From positions 15,737,274-15,801,273 of the forward strand of contig NW_022098031.1 in the NCBI RefSeq assembly GCF_002288925.2: 64,000 bases of DNA, written 5' to 3'. Below the pieces are notes generated by a model that ran no database searches, was not told the origin of the DNA, and saw nothing but the letters and a program-made list of their open reading frames with translations. Below are positions 1-11,151 of the stretch, piece by piece; positions within the stretch are counted from its first letter, which is position 1; each line of letters begins with the position of its first letter. The position numbers and the translations under genes are program-made. This DNA is from Delphinapterus leucas (taxonomy: Eukaryota > Chordata > Mammalia > Artiodactyla > Monodontidae).

Positions 1-21
1 AACCTAGTCTAGTTTGATTTT

Positions 22-143
22 TTTTTTTTTTTTTTGGCTGTGCTGCACAGCATGCAGGATCCTAGTTGCCCAACCAGGGATGGAATCCATCCCCCCTGCA
101 GTGGAAGCACGGAGTCTTAACCACTGGACTGCCAGGGAAGTCC
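22..143 (-). mobile_element. CHR-1/Bov-tA-like tRNA-derived SINE
   Basis: A poly-T start followed by the reverse complement of a short (about 120 bp) tRNA-derived SINE, ending in GCCAGGGAAGTCC. The direct repeat CTAGTTTGATTTT (9-21) / CTAGTTCGATTTT (144-156) brackets it as a 13-bp target-site duplication with one mismatch. Confidence 0.85.
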
Positions 144-234
144 CTAGTTCGATTTTTAAATTGGTGATGTTGTTCACAAACCTCACCACCTGTCTTAGTA
201 AGTTTCCAATGTCACCTTACTCATGTTGCATTTT

Positions 235-343
235 TTTTAAAAAACATCTTTATTGGAGTATAATTGCTTTACAGTGGTGTGTTATTTTCTGCTTTATGAC
301 ACAGTGAATCCTCTGTATGTATACATACATCCCCATATCTCCT
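235..343 (-). mobile_element. 5'-truncated L1 3' end
   Basis: The segment carries the reverse complement of an artiodactyl L1 3' UTR (TTTATTGGAGTATAATTGC type). It is flanked by a perfect 14-bp duplication TCATGTTGCATTTT at 221-234 and 344-357. Only about 109 bp of the element was copied. Confidence 0.85.
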
Positions 344-357
344 TCATGTTGCATTTT

Positions 358-1551
358 GTCGTGATTAGGTAGACCTGAGACTCAGTTTTCTTATGTGGAA
401 AAAATAGAGGTGTCGTGCCTACTCTTCCAGTTTTGCAGGGAGTTGGAGGGTTAATTGAGATGATGTATGTGGAAGGGCTGGGTAAATGATGAAACACTAG
501 ATAACCAGAGGTGGTACGGTTCTATTTTCCCACCTCTAGGTTCATACCTGTTGGTGTCCTGGCCGGGAAACGTAGCAACAATTCAGGCTGCTGTGAATTG
601 GAGACGGGGGTGTTGGAACATAATCCTTTAGAAGCAGGGCTTATGGTTTTGTTGTAAATGTAACCTTTACGTTTCAAAGGAGCGTGAGGCCTGACAAACC
701 TCTCAACAGTGAGTTGTAGGTATAGCGTTAGACAGGGATTCAACACTTCATAATCAGGGTTAGGCTCATGTGATCTTTAACAAATTGGACAATTTTCTGT
801 AATTCAGTTTCCTCATCTGAAAGTTGAAACAGTTCATCCAAATCACTTCCAGAGGCCCAGCTACAGTTTCCCACCATCATCAATTTAATTGACATTGAAG
901 TGTGTGCCTGTTTTGTTAGTTTCTTATTTTTTATACTGAATATTTACCAAGGGTTTTAGCCTTGTAAGGAATACTTTCAAAGGTTTCAATTGCTGGTTCC
1001 TCTCCACACTCCTGCCCCACCTCCCCAAAGGACCAACACACATCCTCACACTCTTTTCGCCTCTTGTGTTTATGGAGATCTCTGTTATTTTTAAATCTGT
1101 GCTTGTGACTTCTGAATGTCATTTAAGAAGTAAAAGAGAAGCCTATTGAGAAATCCTGGGCAGAAAGAAGGCCCCCAGAGCCTTGGGTGTCAGGTGATAG
1201 CTTTGCTCCTCTTTATTCAGGTGATATACTTTCTAACTTCAGATTTTTTAAATGCAGTGTTGAAGGCTTTGCATCTGCAATTGTTGCATAAGACAACGAG
1301 CACTGCTAATTTGGAAGGGGAGCGAGACCATTTCTTTGCTCACTGATGGGAGTGAGCAGCTATTCAGGGCTTGGATGACTCGCTGCAGTTGTGACAGAAT
1401 CATTTTCTGTCATTTGCTGAGGCAGTGAACTTCCTCTTAAACGTGGCCAGTGCTGTTATTAGAGGTAATGCATCGCCCTGTTTAAAATACAAGTCGCTGC
1501 AGGGTTCATTTTGAAAATAGAAGTTTGAGTGTCTTGGTGTAAATCTGGAGC
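358..1551. other. intronic, mostly unique; old MIR remnant near 755-850
   Basis: No coding signal is supported. Around 755-850 the text 'cagtttcctcatctgaaa' and its surroundings match the conserved core of a sense MIR SINE. I see nothing else recognisable up to the assembly gap. Confidence 0.5.
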
Positions 1552-1651
1552 NNNNNNNNNNNNNNNNNNNNNNNNNNNNNNNNNNNNNNNNNNNNNNNNN
1601 NNNNNNNNNNNNNNNNNNNNNNNNNNNNNNNNNNNNNNNNNNNNNNNNNNN
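1552..1651. other. assembly gap (100 N)
   Basis: Exactly 100 consecutive N. This is the conventional size for a gap of unknown length, so the true missing length cannot be read from the sequence. The right edge is the poly-T of a SINE. Confidence 0.98.
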
Positions 1652-1835
1652 TTTTTTTGCCGTACGTGGGCCTCTCACTGTTGTGGCCTCTCCCGTTGTG
1701 GAGCGCAGGCTCAGCGGCCATGGCTCACGGGCCCAGCCGCTCCGCGGCATGTGGGATCCTCCCGGACCGGGGCACGAACCCGTGTCCCCTGCATCGGCAG
1801 GCGGAATCTCAACCACTGCGCCACCAGGGAAGCCC
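1652..1835 (-). mobile_element. CHR-type short SINE (CHRS/CHR-2-like)
   Basis: Antisense copy of the about 200-bp tRNA-derived cetacean SINE: T-run, GCCGTACGTGGGCCTCTCAC, then the tRNA-like head read backwards ending CCACCAGGGAAGCCC. About 17 bp is missing internally after the GAGCGCAGGCT segment. The left flank is in the gap, so its target duplication cannot be confirmed. Confidence 0.9.
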
Positions 1836-2988
1836 TGACCTTGCTTTTTATACGCGCTTTCCCCCACGTTTTCTGGATGAATGTTGATGAGGAGCTGGAA
1901 TTGAAGATCACATGCTTTCTGTAGGCATGTTTCCTAATTAAGTCACTTCCTTAAGTGACACCTCCATTATCCCTTCCAGGGGTGTATTTCCCACTATGGT
2001 AATTATCAGCTTGTTGCTACTAACTTAGCTTTTGATTTTATAGGATTTTAGCTAGTTTGTAGATAATTTGAGGCAAATAATGAAAAATTAATGGTACCAT
2101 TTTATGTGTGAAGATTTGAGTTAAGGAAGACATAAAAGCCTTAAACTGGCCTTTAAACTGTATTCTCCTTGAAATTCTATTAAGGACAAAACATTTTTTT
2201 TGTACCCCTTTACTGCTCATCTTCCCTATCAGGCAGAGGGTGAGGGGTACTGAAAGCTCCTCTATTTTATCAAAGCACTTAAATTATAAAGGTGTTATTT
2301 CTGGGCAATAAAACTCTCAATAAATATTGAAGTATGTATATAGTATTAATTACCCTTATCCCTTTATTTAAGATCTTAGGAAGATTTAGATTAATAGCAT
2401 TTCACTTTTCCTTTCCATTGAGTAATAGACACAGAGCCAAATAAGACCAGCAAAATTAGGGGCCAGCTTTTAAAGCGTCAGCAGACCTGTCTAGAAACCA
2501 TAGGAATGGCCGAGGGGGAGAGGGGCAGTGGGGGAGGGAGATTACGTATCTTCAGGTGGGTGCTGAAATGCCAGCCCTATAAGGGATGTTGTGTAGTCAG
2601 TTATGAAAAACAAATGAAGAACAATAACAAAAAAGCTTATCCACTTCACAGTTACCCATGCCAGGGCAGATAAATCAGCACGAGGTAGCCAGTTGTGCAA
2701 GAAACCCCAGGAAAAAGGGGTTGCCAATCTCCACTGGTGCCTCTAATAACCATAACATCTATTTGTTTGTACCTAAATACCAATCTCTGAGTCACACCCT
2801 GTGGGCAGCACAAAGATGAATAGTACTGAGTTCTTACTCATTGGGCTCTGGTCAGTTTAGTAGGGTAAAAAGATCCCTGAGTATATAATTATAATAAAGA
2901 TGGTTCCTGGTAGCCCCTGAAAGAGTCAGAAAAAAATCAATGGAACATCCCAATGAGAGAGATTCTCTGGGGCTAATTGAGAGAAGAG
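1836..2988. other. intronic sequence without recognised feature
   Basis: AT-rich unique-looking intron. No exon-like frame with splice sites and no clear repeat family could be recognised. Confidence 0.5.
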
Positions 2989-3000
2989 CTGGGAGAGTGT

Positions 3001-3353
3001 TTTTTGGTTTTTTTAAAATTTATTTTATTTTTGGCTGCATTGGGTCTTCGTTGCAGCGTGTGGACTTTCTCTAGCTGCAGTGAGCGGAGGCTACTCCTTG
3101 TTGCTGTGCACGGGCTTCTCATTGCAGTGGCTTCTCTTGTTGCGGAGCACGGGCTCTAGGCGCGTGGGCTTCAGTAGTTGTGGCACATGGGCTCAGTAGT
3201 TGTGGCTTGCAGGCTCTAGAGCGCAGGCTCAGTAGTTGTGGCGCACGGGCTTAGTTGCTCCGTGGCATGTGGAATCTTCCCGGACCAGGGCTCGAACCCG
3301 TGTCCCCTGCATTGGCAGGCGGATTCTTAACCACTGCGCCACCAGGGAAGCCC
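3001..3353 (-). mobile_element. long CHR-type SINE
   Basis: Antisense long form (about 350 bp): GGCTGCATTGGGTCTTCGTT start, three internal AGTAGTTGTGG units, then the tRNA-like head ending CCACCAGGGAAGCC. A perfect 12-bp duplication CTGGGAGAGTGT lies at 2989-3000 and 3354-3365. Confidence 0.92.
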
Positions 3354-3536
3354 CTGGGAGAGTGTATTTAAGGAGGCCTTGAAGGAAGTGGGAGAGCTTT
3401 GAAAATGTTCAGGGATTCCATCACTGTACCACTTCAATTTATTAAATGGAACATGTTAATTTACTTTATTAAGTGTTGTTCCTCTTGCCAAAACTTTGAG
3501 CGTTTTTAGTATTAAAACTCACTGGTTAATCTTTTA

Positions 3537-3721
3537 CAGCATGCATTCTCCATGGGGGTGATAAAGATGGGTTCTTGGGAGGCAAAAATATTTCAGATAT
3601 TACAATGGTTTGTGGCCCTCCAAAGTACTCAATTTTTAGTACTCAATTTTTCTTGTTAGGAAGAATTTAAATTTAGCTGTTCTCCTTAGGGAAGCAGTAG
3701 TGAAAAGATTGAGAAACACTG
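3537..3721 (-). mobile_element. hAT-Charlie-like DNA transposon remnant
   Basis: The segment starts with CAG and ends GATTGAGAAACACTG. That reverse-complements to the CAGTGTTTCTCAA terminus typical of nonautonomous hAT elements. The internal sequence (AAGGAGAACAGCTAAATTTAAATT on the other strand) also fits such a family. I do not assign a subfamily. Confidence 0.5.
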
Positions 3722-4079
3722 CTTTAGATAATCATTACCTCTCATGCTTATGAAATAAGTGGCACTTTGTTTAAAACATCACTAATTTTATGATATATAA
3801 TGTGGCTTCACATATGAAACATAGTTTGTCTCTCCTCACTCCTTAAATTATTTTAACTACCATAAAACATTTGATGTGATCCAAACTCTGGAATAAAAAT
3901 AGTGCCTTGGTAAATGCTATAGGAAAGATTCTACAAAGACTGTTGATAAGTGTAGTTAAATCTATCCATTAAGATGTATTGTGCTTAATACTTAGGGAAG
4001 AAAATCACGGAACTGTTTCTATCTGTGTTATCTGAATGTACGATGTAGCTTTGTTTTTTGCTGTTGTTTTGTTTTTGTT

Positions 4080-4285
4080 TTTATTAATTTTTATTGGGGG
4101 TATAGTTGATTTACATTGTTGTGTTAGTTTCAGGTGTACAGCAAAATGAATCTGTTATACATATATCCACTCTTTTTTAGATTCTTTTCCATATAGGCCG
4201 TTACAGAATATTGAGTAGAGTTCCCTGTGGTATATACAGTGGGTCCTTATTAGTTATCTATTTTATAGGTAGTAGTGTGTATGTT
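4080..4285 (-). mobile_element. L1 3' UTR fragment
   Basis: Reverse complement of an L1 3' end: ATTTTTATTGGGGGTATAG, then AGTTTCAGGTGTACAGC, then TTGAGTAGAGTTCCCTGTG. Poly-A on the minus strand would lie at the left. It is older than the copy at 235-343, judging by mismatches. Confidence 0.8.
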
Positions 4286-4358
4286 GAATGTATGTAACTT
4301 TGGAAGAGTAAAATTTTTTCTAAAATGTGGGAACTTGTGAATTTGCTATTTGTTGTAC

Positions 4359-4399
4359 TTTTTTTTTTTTTTTTTGCGGTACACGGGCCTCTCACTGTG
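4359..4399 (-). mobile_element. SINE 3'-tail fragment
   Basis: A T-run of about 19 followed by only about 23 bp of the CHR short-SINE 3' end (GCGGTACACGGGCCTCTCAC). The rest of the SINE is absent. It abuts a perfect hairpin at 4400-4426. This is a 5'-truncated insertion or the remnant of a deletion. Confidence 0.75.
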
Positions 4400-4426
4400 A
4401 GCCTAGCTCACAAAGGGAGCTAGGCT
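4400..4426. repeat. perfect 10-bp inverted repeat
   Basis: AGCCTAGCTC at 4400-4409 and GAGCTAGGCT at 4417-4426 are exact reverse complements separated by 7 nt. It lies immediately next to the SINE tail fragment. Confidence 0.9.
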
Positions 4427-4690
4427 TGCATTCAAATAAGAACAGTAAGATGTTATCTGCACAGTATAATAAATGTTTTGTATAGAGTTCAGAGGGGTGT
4501 GGGGGGGAAGTACAGGGAGCAAGCAAAGGTGATCTAATTTGGAAAAGAGAAGGTTGAGGAGGACCTTCAATGGCAGCAACATAATGAGTTTGAACTTCAG
4601 CATGAAGGGACCTAAATAAAACTCAGCATGCACTGGCCATTGAACCTAGACCAGAAATGACTGAATCTGTGTTGAGCCATCATCATAAAG

Positions 4691-4920
4691 TTTTTTTAAA
4701 ATTAATTAATTAATTAATTTTTTTTTTGCGGTACGTGGGCCTCTCACTGCCGTGGCCTCCCCCGTTGCGGAGCACAGGCTCCGGACGCGCAGGCTCAGCG
4801 GCCATGGCTCATGGGCCCAGCCGCACCGCAGCATGTGGGATCTTCCCGGACTGGGGCACGAACCCGTGTTCCCTGCATCGGCAGGCGGACTCTCAACCAC
4901 TGCGCCAGCAGGGAAGCCCC
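4691..4920 (-). mobile_element. CHR-type short SINE with AATT-rich tail
   Basis: Antisense copy. The tail has expanded into TTTTTTTAAAATTAATTAAT-type repeats (4691-4727), followed by a full-length body and the head ending CCAGCAGGGAAGCCCC. I could not find a convincing target-site duplication. Confidence 0.9.
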
Positions 4921-6455
4921 CTATTATCTTTAAGTGCTTCTGTGCTTTCTAGTCCAAAAAGCTACCTCTGATTCACCGTGTACTTTCATTGTCTCCTATG
5001 AGCAACCAGCCATTTACCCAAAGAGGCCAGGTTTCTTTCAGTGGGAAAGGGGTTTAGAAGCCAATGTCTGGGTGCACAGAGTGCTCACTCTCCTGCAGTA
5101 TCATTGCTTCCAGACCTTTGCAAGTAGACAGAGTTATGAAATATATGTGTTTCGACAATTGAAATTCTATTGTTATTTCCAACTCAAATTTAACATTATA
5201 AGGTTTTTCTTAACTTGGATTTAATTTATTTATTGCCTCATATTAAAAATCTTAGGTCTTAATAAATAGCATTTAATGTTTCCTATATCCTAATAATACA
5301 TAGTTTCAAATTTTCAGTACCAGTATTTCTGCTAACAGTAAAACCACTGAGCGAATTTTAATATTTTTTTGTCCTTTTTCCTCTTTAGATTATATCCCCA
5401 CAGTTGTTCCAAAGTGACTTTTAACAACCCATATGATTAGATTACCGAATTAGTAGTTAGTTTGAATTTGTTTTCAGCTATGGGGTATGAGGGGTTTTTT
5501 TGTTTGTTGGTTTATTTTTCATTTTTGATTTAATTTTCAAAAGTCAAAATTATTTTTTAAAAAAGATATATGTACTTTAAACAGTCTAGGTTCCATTCCT
5601 TTCTTCACCCCATCCCTCCCACACATAACCCCATAGTATCTGTTTTTATTAGTTTCTAGTTTATTCTTTCAGTGCTTTTATTTATGTGTGTTCTTATTTT
5701 CTCTTTTCTTATTAAAAAAAGACAGTATAATATTGCTTTTTTCCATTTCTGTATCCTGGAGATCACAGTAATGATATAGCTTTTTTTAAAAAGCAGCAAA
5801 AAACACTTCTGTTCATGAAACGATCATTAAAATCTCTGTTTACCAGAAGTTATCAGAGTTTTTAAAGAATAATATGAGAGTTTACAAGTGTAAATTATCA
5901 GTAAATCTTTGACTACAAAAACACATACATTAAATTTTTGGAATGTCTATACAGTGTTGGAGTTTGGAGCCAATTGAAAAGGTGTCAGTTATTGTTCGGT
6001 TACTCTGTAAATTGTTATTTACGTATTTAGGAATTTGTGGGAGACTTTAGAGCAGTTGTTTAAGCAGGTCACCTTTGGATTAGAGCTGAAGTCTATTTAT
6101 GGAGAGGTATGGATGATATTTTAAGTTCTTTTCCCAGCTTATTCATAAAAAGAAGCCGACAAGGGAAGAACTTCCCTGGAACTAGTCCATTCACTGTCAG
6201 TGTACTGTATTTACCTTAAAACTCTCCTTTCTCTGGGAGGGGAGAGGATTTTAGTACTTTGGATTTTATAGTCCTTACCAGTGGCCACGAATAACCTCTT
6301 AATTGCCAGATCTAGTAGATACTTAAACTTTTCCTGGCACCTGACACTTTGCCTTCTTAAATCCTCACCTCCTTGGCTTCTGTGATATCAGCTGACCTTG
6401 AATTTTTCTTCTGAATCTGCAGACTTTCTCAGCTTCCTTTCTCTGCAGTGTAGCG
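4921..6455. other. AT-rich intron, nothing recognised
   Basis: No exon or clear repeat seen. The block around 5515-5740 has the T-rich, low-complexity look of an ancient L1, but I cannot place it. Confidence 0.4.
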
Positions 6456-6660
6456 AGTGGTGAGGTTTAGACTTTAGAATCAGGTGGGGATCTGAGTCTG
6501 GATTTATCTCTTGATAGCTGTCTGAACCTGGGTTAGTCAACTTTCTGGATTCAATTTTTATAAAATGGGACAAATAATACCTCTCCCATCTATCTTATTT
6601 TTGGGAGGCTCAAAAGAGATAATGTACAATTAAATTATAAAGTCTTAACAAGTGTTATAT
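6456..6660 (+). mobile_element. MIR SINE remnant
   Basis: Diverged sense MIR: 'ctgaacctgggttagtcaactttctggattcaatttttataaaatggga' and following bases follow the MIR core and tail. Boundaries are approximate. Confidence 0.6.
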
Positions 6661-6674
6661 TAGTCATTTTTCTT

Positions 6675-7005
6675 TTTTTTTCCCGAGCTTCACTGTTTTT
6701 TTAAAAAATTGTTATTAATTAATTAATTAACTTTTGGCTGCATTGGGTCTTCATTGCTGTGCATGGGCCTTCTCTAGTTACGGCGAACCGGGACTACGCT
6801 TCATTGCGGTGCACGGTCTTCTCAGTGCGGTGGCTTCTTTTGTTGCAGAGCTCGGGCTCTAGGCGTGCGGGTTTCAGTAGTTGTGGCATGCACGTTCAGT
6901 AGTTGTGGCGCACGGGCATGTGGGATCTTCCTGGACCAGGGATCGAACCCATGTCCCCTGCATTGGCAGGCGGATTCTTAACCACTGCACCACCAGGGAG
7001 GTCCC
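6675..7005 (-). mobile_element. long CHR-type SINE
   Basis: Antisense long form with only two internal AGTAGTTGTGG units. The usual TTAGTTGCTCCGCGG segment before the head is missing. A perfect 14-bp duplication TAGTCATTTTTCTT lies at 6661-6674 and 7006-7019. Confidence 0.9.
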
Positions 7006-7019
7006 TAGTCATTTTTCTT

Positions 7020-7635
7020 AATAGTAGAAAGTATCTTGCAGTTAATAATTTGGATTAGAGACAGTGTATAATTAATCTTTGATAGGAGGATAGTTGGCCC
7101 AGATGGTAATTGACCTCCCAGACTGGATATGCTAAACGATCAGCATGGCCTCCACCCCTTTGTTTTGCAGCCGCTTCCACCATTGGAAACAGTCTTCCTG
7201 TGTCTTGCCTTTCCCTCCCCCTCCCCCCCTTCCCGTTTCTTTTTTATTGCCAACATGAATGAGTCCCAGGCGTGGTACTCAGACTCTCTTCCTCTGCAGC
7301 TAGTGACCCCATAGAGCCCTCCCAGGACTCATTCTCATCTCCTTCATGGGGAGTCCCCACTGCCCTAGTCAGGCTCCTGCCACACACAGTGACTGACCCC
7401 TTCCCCGTCAAGTTTATGTTGCTGCCATCGTAAGTCCATGCCTCACTGGGTTCTTCCTTTCCATCTCTGGAAGCTTCTTGAGCTTCTGACTCTAGCAGTA
7501 CTAACCAGCACCAGAGGCTGATAAACTAGCATACTATTCTTTAGCTTAGTGGCATGAGGCTGAGGGTGCCTCATTCCCTCACTGGAGGGAACTCTAGTCC
7601 CTGGCCAACTCAAAGCGACTGTGTTTTATCTAGGC
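7020..7635. other. intronic sequence without recognised feature
   Basis: Contains a pyrimidine-rich tract near 7204-7245. No exon or repeat was identified. Confidence 0.45.
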
Positions 7636-7799
7636 CAGTGCTACTCGGTGTCATCAGTAAACCAGAAACATCAGCCCCACTTGGGAACTTTTCTTGGTCC
7701 TACCTTATATCTACTGATTCGGAATCTCTTGCTGTGGGACCCATGTTTTCAGAAGTCCTCCAGGTGACTTGTAGGCACACAAAAGTTTGAAAACCATTA
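7636..7799 (+). mobile_element. MER5A-like hAT-Charlie remnant
   Basis: Begins CAGTGCTACTC and ends AGTTTGAAAACCATTA. This resembles the CAGTGGTTCTCAA...GAGAACCACTG organisation of MER5-type nonautonomous hAT transposons. An internal ACTGATTCGGAATCTC block is also typical. Confidence 0.7.
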
Positions 7800-7955
7800 T
7801 AAACAACAGAGATTGGTATTCTAAATGTACTTTTCCATGGAAACAGTGTCATAAATTGTATTTGTGGTCATTCAGTATTGTGCCTTATCGTTTAGTAAAA
7901 TTTCCAGGTAAGCCTGTAAATGGGTCTAATGTTGTTTTGGTCAAAACATATATTG

Positions 7956-8166
7956 GGGGCTTCCCTGGTGGCGCAGTGGTTGAGAGTCCACCTACCGATA
8001 CAGGGGACACGGGTTCGTGCCCCGGTCCGGGAAGATCCCACATGCCACGGAGCGGCTGGGCCCGTGAGCCATGGCCGCTGAGCCTGTGCGTCCGGAGCCT
8101 GTGGTCCTCAACGGGAGAGGCCACAACAGTGAGAGGCCCACGTACCGCAAAAACAAACAAACGAAA
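7956..8166 (+). mobile_element. CHR-type short SINE, full length
   Basis: Sense copy: GGCTTCCCTGGTGGCGCAG head (A-box TGGCGCAGTGG, B-box-like GGTTCGTGCCC), body, CGTACCGC, and an A/C-rich tail. Target duplication AAAACATATATTG (7944-7955) / AAAACGTATATTG (8167-8179). Confidence 0.93.
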
Positions 8167-8179
8167 AAAACGTATATTG

Positions 8180-9030
8180 AGTCAATCAGTTGTCTTATTC
8201 ACACACTTTTGAACTGTAGCCCTTTAGGAATGCATTAATAAGTTAGAAAGTATTTTGGAAACATAGAATGTGAGAATTGTGTACTGCTTTTATTATTTAC
8301 TGATTAATTCATATTTCATGTCAATGCAGAAAGGATATGTTACAACCAGCTTATGAAATTATGCCGTTTAGAAAGGTAATGAAATGAAAATTACCCTCAT
8401 GGCCCTTTTTATGAAGAAAAATTCTTCCTCCTGATTTCCTCTCATGCTCCTGGTTCCGCTATCAAAATTCATTCTCAGCCATTTGGAGCCAGTTTCTTAC
8501 TACAGCCAGGATTCTGCAACAATGAGATCTATTTTAATCTCTAGATTGAAATGCAGTAAGGAAGGTAAACAGTTACCTCATTTCGAGTCTGTGGAATTTC
8601 CAACAATTTTTGAGACTTATGTAAGTACCTCTGTGTCCCAGGGTCATGGTTGGGAGTGGTGATTAGTTCTCGTTTGCTAAATTTCTTATAATAGAACATC
8701 CTGCTGTCTCCTGATGGTAAACGTCAGGAATAGTTATCTACATTAGTTTAGCATTTATTCATAGAATGCAGCTTTTAAAAAAAAAAAAGTCTTCTCAATA
8801 AACATTGAGTTAGCTCAATGGATAACAAGTTAAAGATATTCAGAGACTAAATATGCCTGACCAGAGGCTCCCAGAATTGTATCTCAATGTCTCTTTTTGG
8901 TCATAACTGTCAAATTTTTGCTGTTTTTTATTTTAATTTTTTTAGTTTCTCTTTTACTGCTTAGGATAGGTATCTAGAGATTCTTGAGCTCGTGATAAGA
9001 GTTTTAACCCCAAGTTACTATTTCTTCCCT
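8180..9030. other. intronic sequence without recognised feature
   Basis: Nothing supported apart from a short A-run near 8777-8788. Confidence 0.45.
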
Positions 9031-9175
9031 TAAGTCAACAAATATTTCATTCTAGCTATTTGACTACCTGCTGTATATGAGACACTACAGTAGTCTCTGA
9101 GAATACAAAATCAAATAAGATTCTACCTCTACCTTCATAGTACTTAATTCTTACTATAATAATAGTACAAGTGAG
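9031..9175 (-). mobile_element. L2 LINE 3' remnant
   Basis: AAGTCAACAAATATTTCATT ... CTACCTGCTGTATATGAGACAC follows the reverse complement of the L2 3' end. Diverged, with approximate boundaries. Confidence 0.55.
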
Positions 9176-9350
9176 TGTGTATGAGTGCTGGGTGTTGTTA
9201 CACTCCTTAACTAGCAATTGACAGCCACCCAAGGGGAATTTGCTATAGGATATTGGGGTTACCCCAATATTTGAGGAATAAATGAGTCTTGGGAACAGCT
9301 AGGTATAGGGAGTCTTGGTCTAGGGACTCAAACTCCACTGATACTCTTTT

Positions 9351-9692
9351 TTAAAAAAATTAATAATTTTTTGGCTGCATTGGGTCTTCATTGCTACGCA
9401 GGCTTTCTCTAGTTGCGTTGAGCAGGGGCTACTCTTCATTGTGGTGCGCGGGCTTCTTATTGTGGTGGCTTCTCTTGCTGCAGAGCATGGGCTCTAGGTG
9501 CGCAGGCTTCAGTAGTTTTGGCACGCGGGCTTAGTAGTTGTGGCTCGTGGGCTCTAGAGCACAGGCTCAGTAGTTGTGGTGCATGGGCTTAGTTGCTCTG
9601 CAGCATGTGGGATCTTCCCGGACCAGGGCTTGAACCCATGTCCCCTGCATTGGCAGGTGGATTCTTAACTACTGCACCACCAGGGAAGTCCC
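9351..9692 (-). mobile_element. long CHR-type SINE
   Basis: Antisense long form: TTGGCTGCATTGGGTCTTC, three internal AGTAGTT units, and a head ending CCACCAGGGAAGTCC. Flanking GATACTCTTTT / GATATTCTCTTT is an imperfect duplication. Confidence 0.9.
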
Positions 9693-9746
9693 GATATTCT
9701 CTTTATTTCTAATATGTACTGTTACATAATGCTTCATTTCTCCTTT

Positions 9747-9780
9747 GTCTCTCTCTCTCTCTCTGTCTCTGTCTCTCTTC
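9747..9780. repeat. (TC)n microsatellite
   Basis: Near-perfect TC dinucleotide run with two GT interruptions, between SINE and unique sequence. Confidence 0.9.
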
Positions 9781-9974
9781 GCTCTATCTCCTCTACCTTT
9801 TTTCTTTCATTTTTCATGGAAGGGCCCTAATTGGCTCACCTACAGTCAAGTGGCCATCCCTAGACCAATCATGTGTGGCTAGGGAACAATTCTATGAGGA
9901 GGATGGAGGAGGGTAGGAAGGAAAGACAATGTCTAGAAGAAAGTGGGTCTGGACAGGTAAAACATGTCTCTGCC

Positions 9975-10165
9975 AGGTCTTTGCCAAGCACTTCACATTT
10001 ATTCATTCTCTCAAGTCCTCAAAGTAGCCCAATTTTATAGTTAGAGAAACTGAGTTTTAGGAAGGTTAATTAACTTACCCAATTCACACAACTAGTAAGT
10101 GGCAGAGCTAGGAAACTAGCTCAAGTTTCTGGTAATTTCCTTCATTTTAACCACTGCACTACTTA
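9975..10165 (-). mobile_element. MIR SINE remnant
   Basis: 'gttagagaaactgagttttaggaaggttaattaacttacc' ... 'actagtaagtggcagagctagg' is the reverse complement of the MIR core. Confidence 0.75.
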
Positions 10166-10204
10166 ATGGCTACATTGCAGTGTTTAAGAACTACAATATA
10201 GAAA

Positions 10205-10700
10205 TGCATGTGAAGCAGCCTTAGGGTGAGGTGGTCCTTAAACTGAGTGTTGAAGGCTGGGGGTGGGGTGGAGATTTGTCAGGCAAAAGGAAGATAGATC
10301 ATTCCAGGTGGAGGAAAAGGCATGTGGGAGGAAATTGTGGCATGCAGCAACACTGCTTTCTGTAAGCCACAGGATGACTTTTATGGCTGAGAATAAGATG
10401 TGAGGAGAGCAGATGGGAAAGCTGAGGATCTGGATGGGGCCAACCATGAAGACCCTTGTGTGGCAAACTAAGGAATTTATATTTTACCCTGAAATCTTCA
10501 GAGTCCATTTGAAGGACCTGGAGCATGGGAGAGACATGGCCATATTCATGGTTGAGAACTGTAAGTCTTGGCATGCTCTACAGGATTTACTGGGGGAGGG
10601 CCAACTGGTTGGGAGGTTTCTGCAGTGGTGCCCAGAGGATGCTATGAGCTCCTTAACCAGGCATGGGAGTTGGGGGATCTAAGTCATAGCTGTGAGGTAG
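10205..10700 (-). mobile_element. L2-like LINE remnant
   Basis: Text such as 'agatcattccaggtggaggaaaaggcatgtg' and 'gaagacccttgtgtggcaaac' resembles the reverse complement of the distal L2 LINE (AGAGCATTCCAGGCAGAGG type). Short frames here are not supported as genes. Confidence 0.5.
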
Positions 10701-10924
10701 AATCTACAGGCTGAGGGACTAGATGTGGGTGAGAGTAAGAAGCTAGGAGGACAGGCACATTCTTTGGAATTCTTGGTCCACTAAGACAGGAGCACCACAA
10801 GGATGGTATTTGAGACAGAGGTAGACAGCAGAAAGAAGCAGAAAATTCATGCAGGTTTGGTCAGCTTGAATGTATGCAAGATGCAGATGTAGGTATCCTG
10901 AAGGCATTCAGAAATGCACATCAG

Positions 10925-11135
10925 GGGCTTCCCTGGTGGTGCAGTAGTTGGGAGTCCGCCTGCCGATGCAGGGGACACGGGTTCGTGCCCCGGTCTGGGA
11001 GGATCCCACATGTGGTGGAGCGGCTGGGCCCTTGAGCCATGGCCACTGGGCCTGCGCGTCCGGAGCCTGTGCTCCGCAACGGGAGAGGCCACGGCAGTGA
11101 GAGGCCTGCTTACCGCAAAATAACAAAAACGAAAA
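10925..11135 (+). mobile_element. CHR-type short SINE, full length
   Basis: Sense copy with head, body and TACCGC plus a short A-rich tail. Target duplication CAGAAATGCACATCAG (10909-10924) / CAGAAATGCATGTCAG (11136-11151). Confidence 0.93.
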
Positions 11136-11151
11136 CAGAAATGCATGTCAG

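Noticed and set aside
1400..1924. Open frames crossing the N gap
   Set aside because: They exist only because N codons are read through; the rest is SINE.
7956..8060. Possible tRNA gene (A and B box present)
   Set aside because: The tRNA-like head belongs to a dispersed SINE with poly-A tail and target duplication. The acceptor stem and anticodon arm are not conserved. Same for all other CHR copies.
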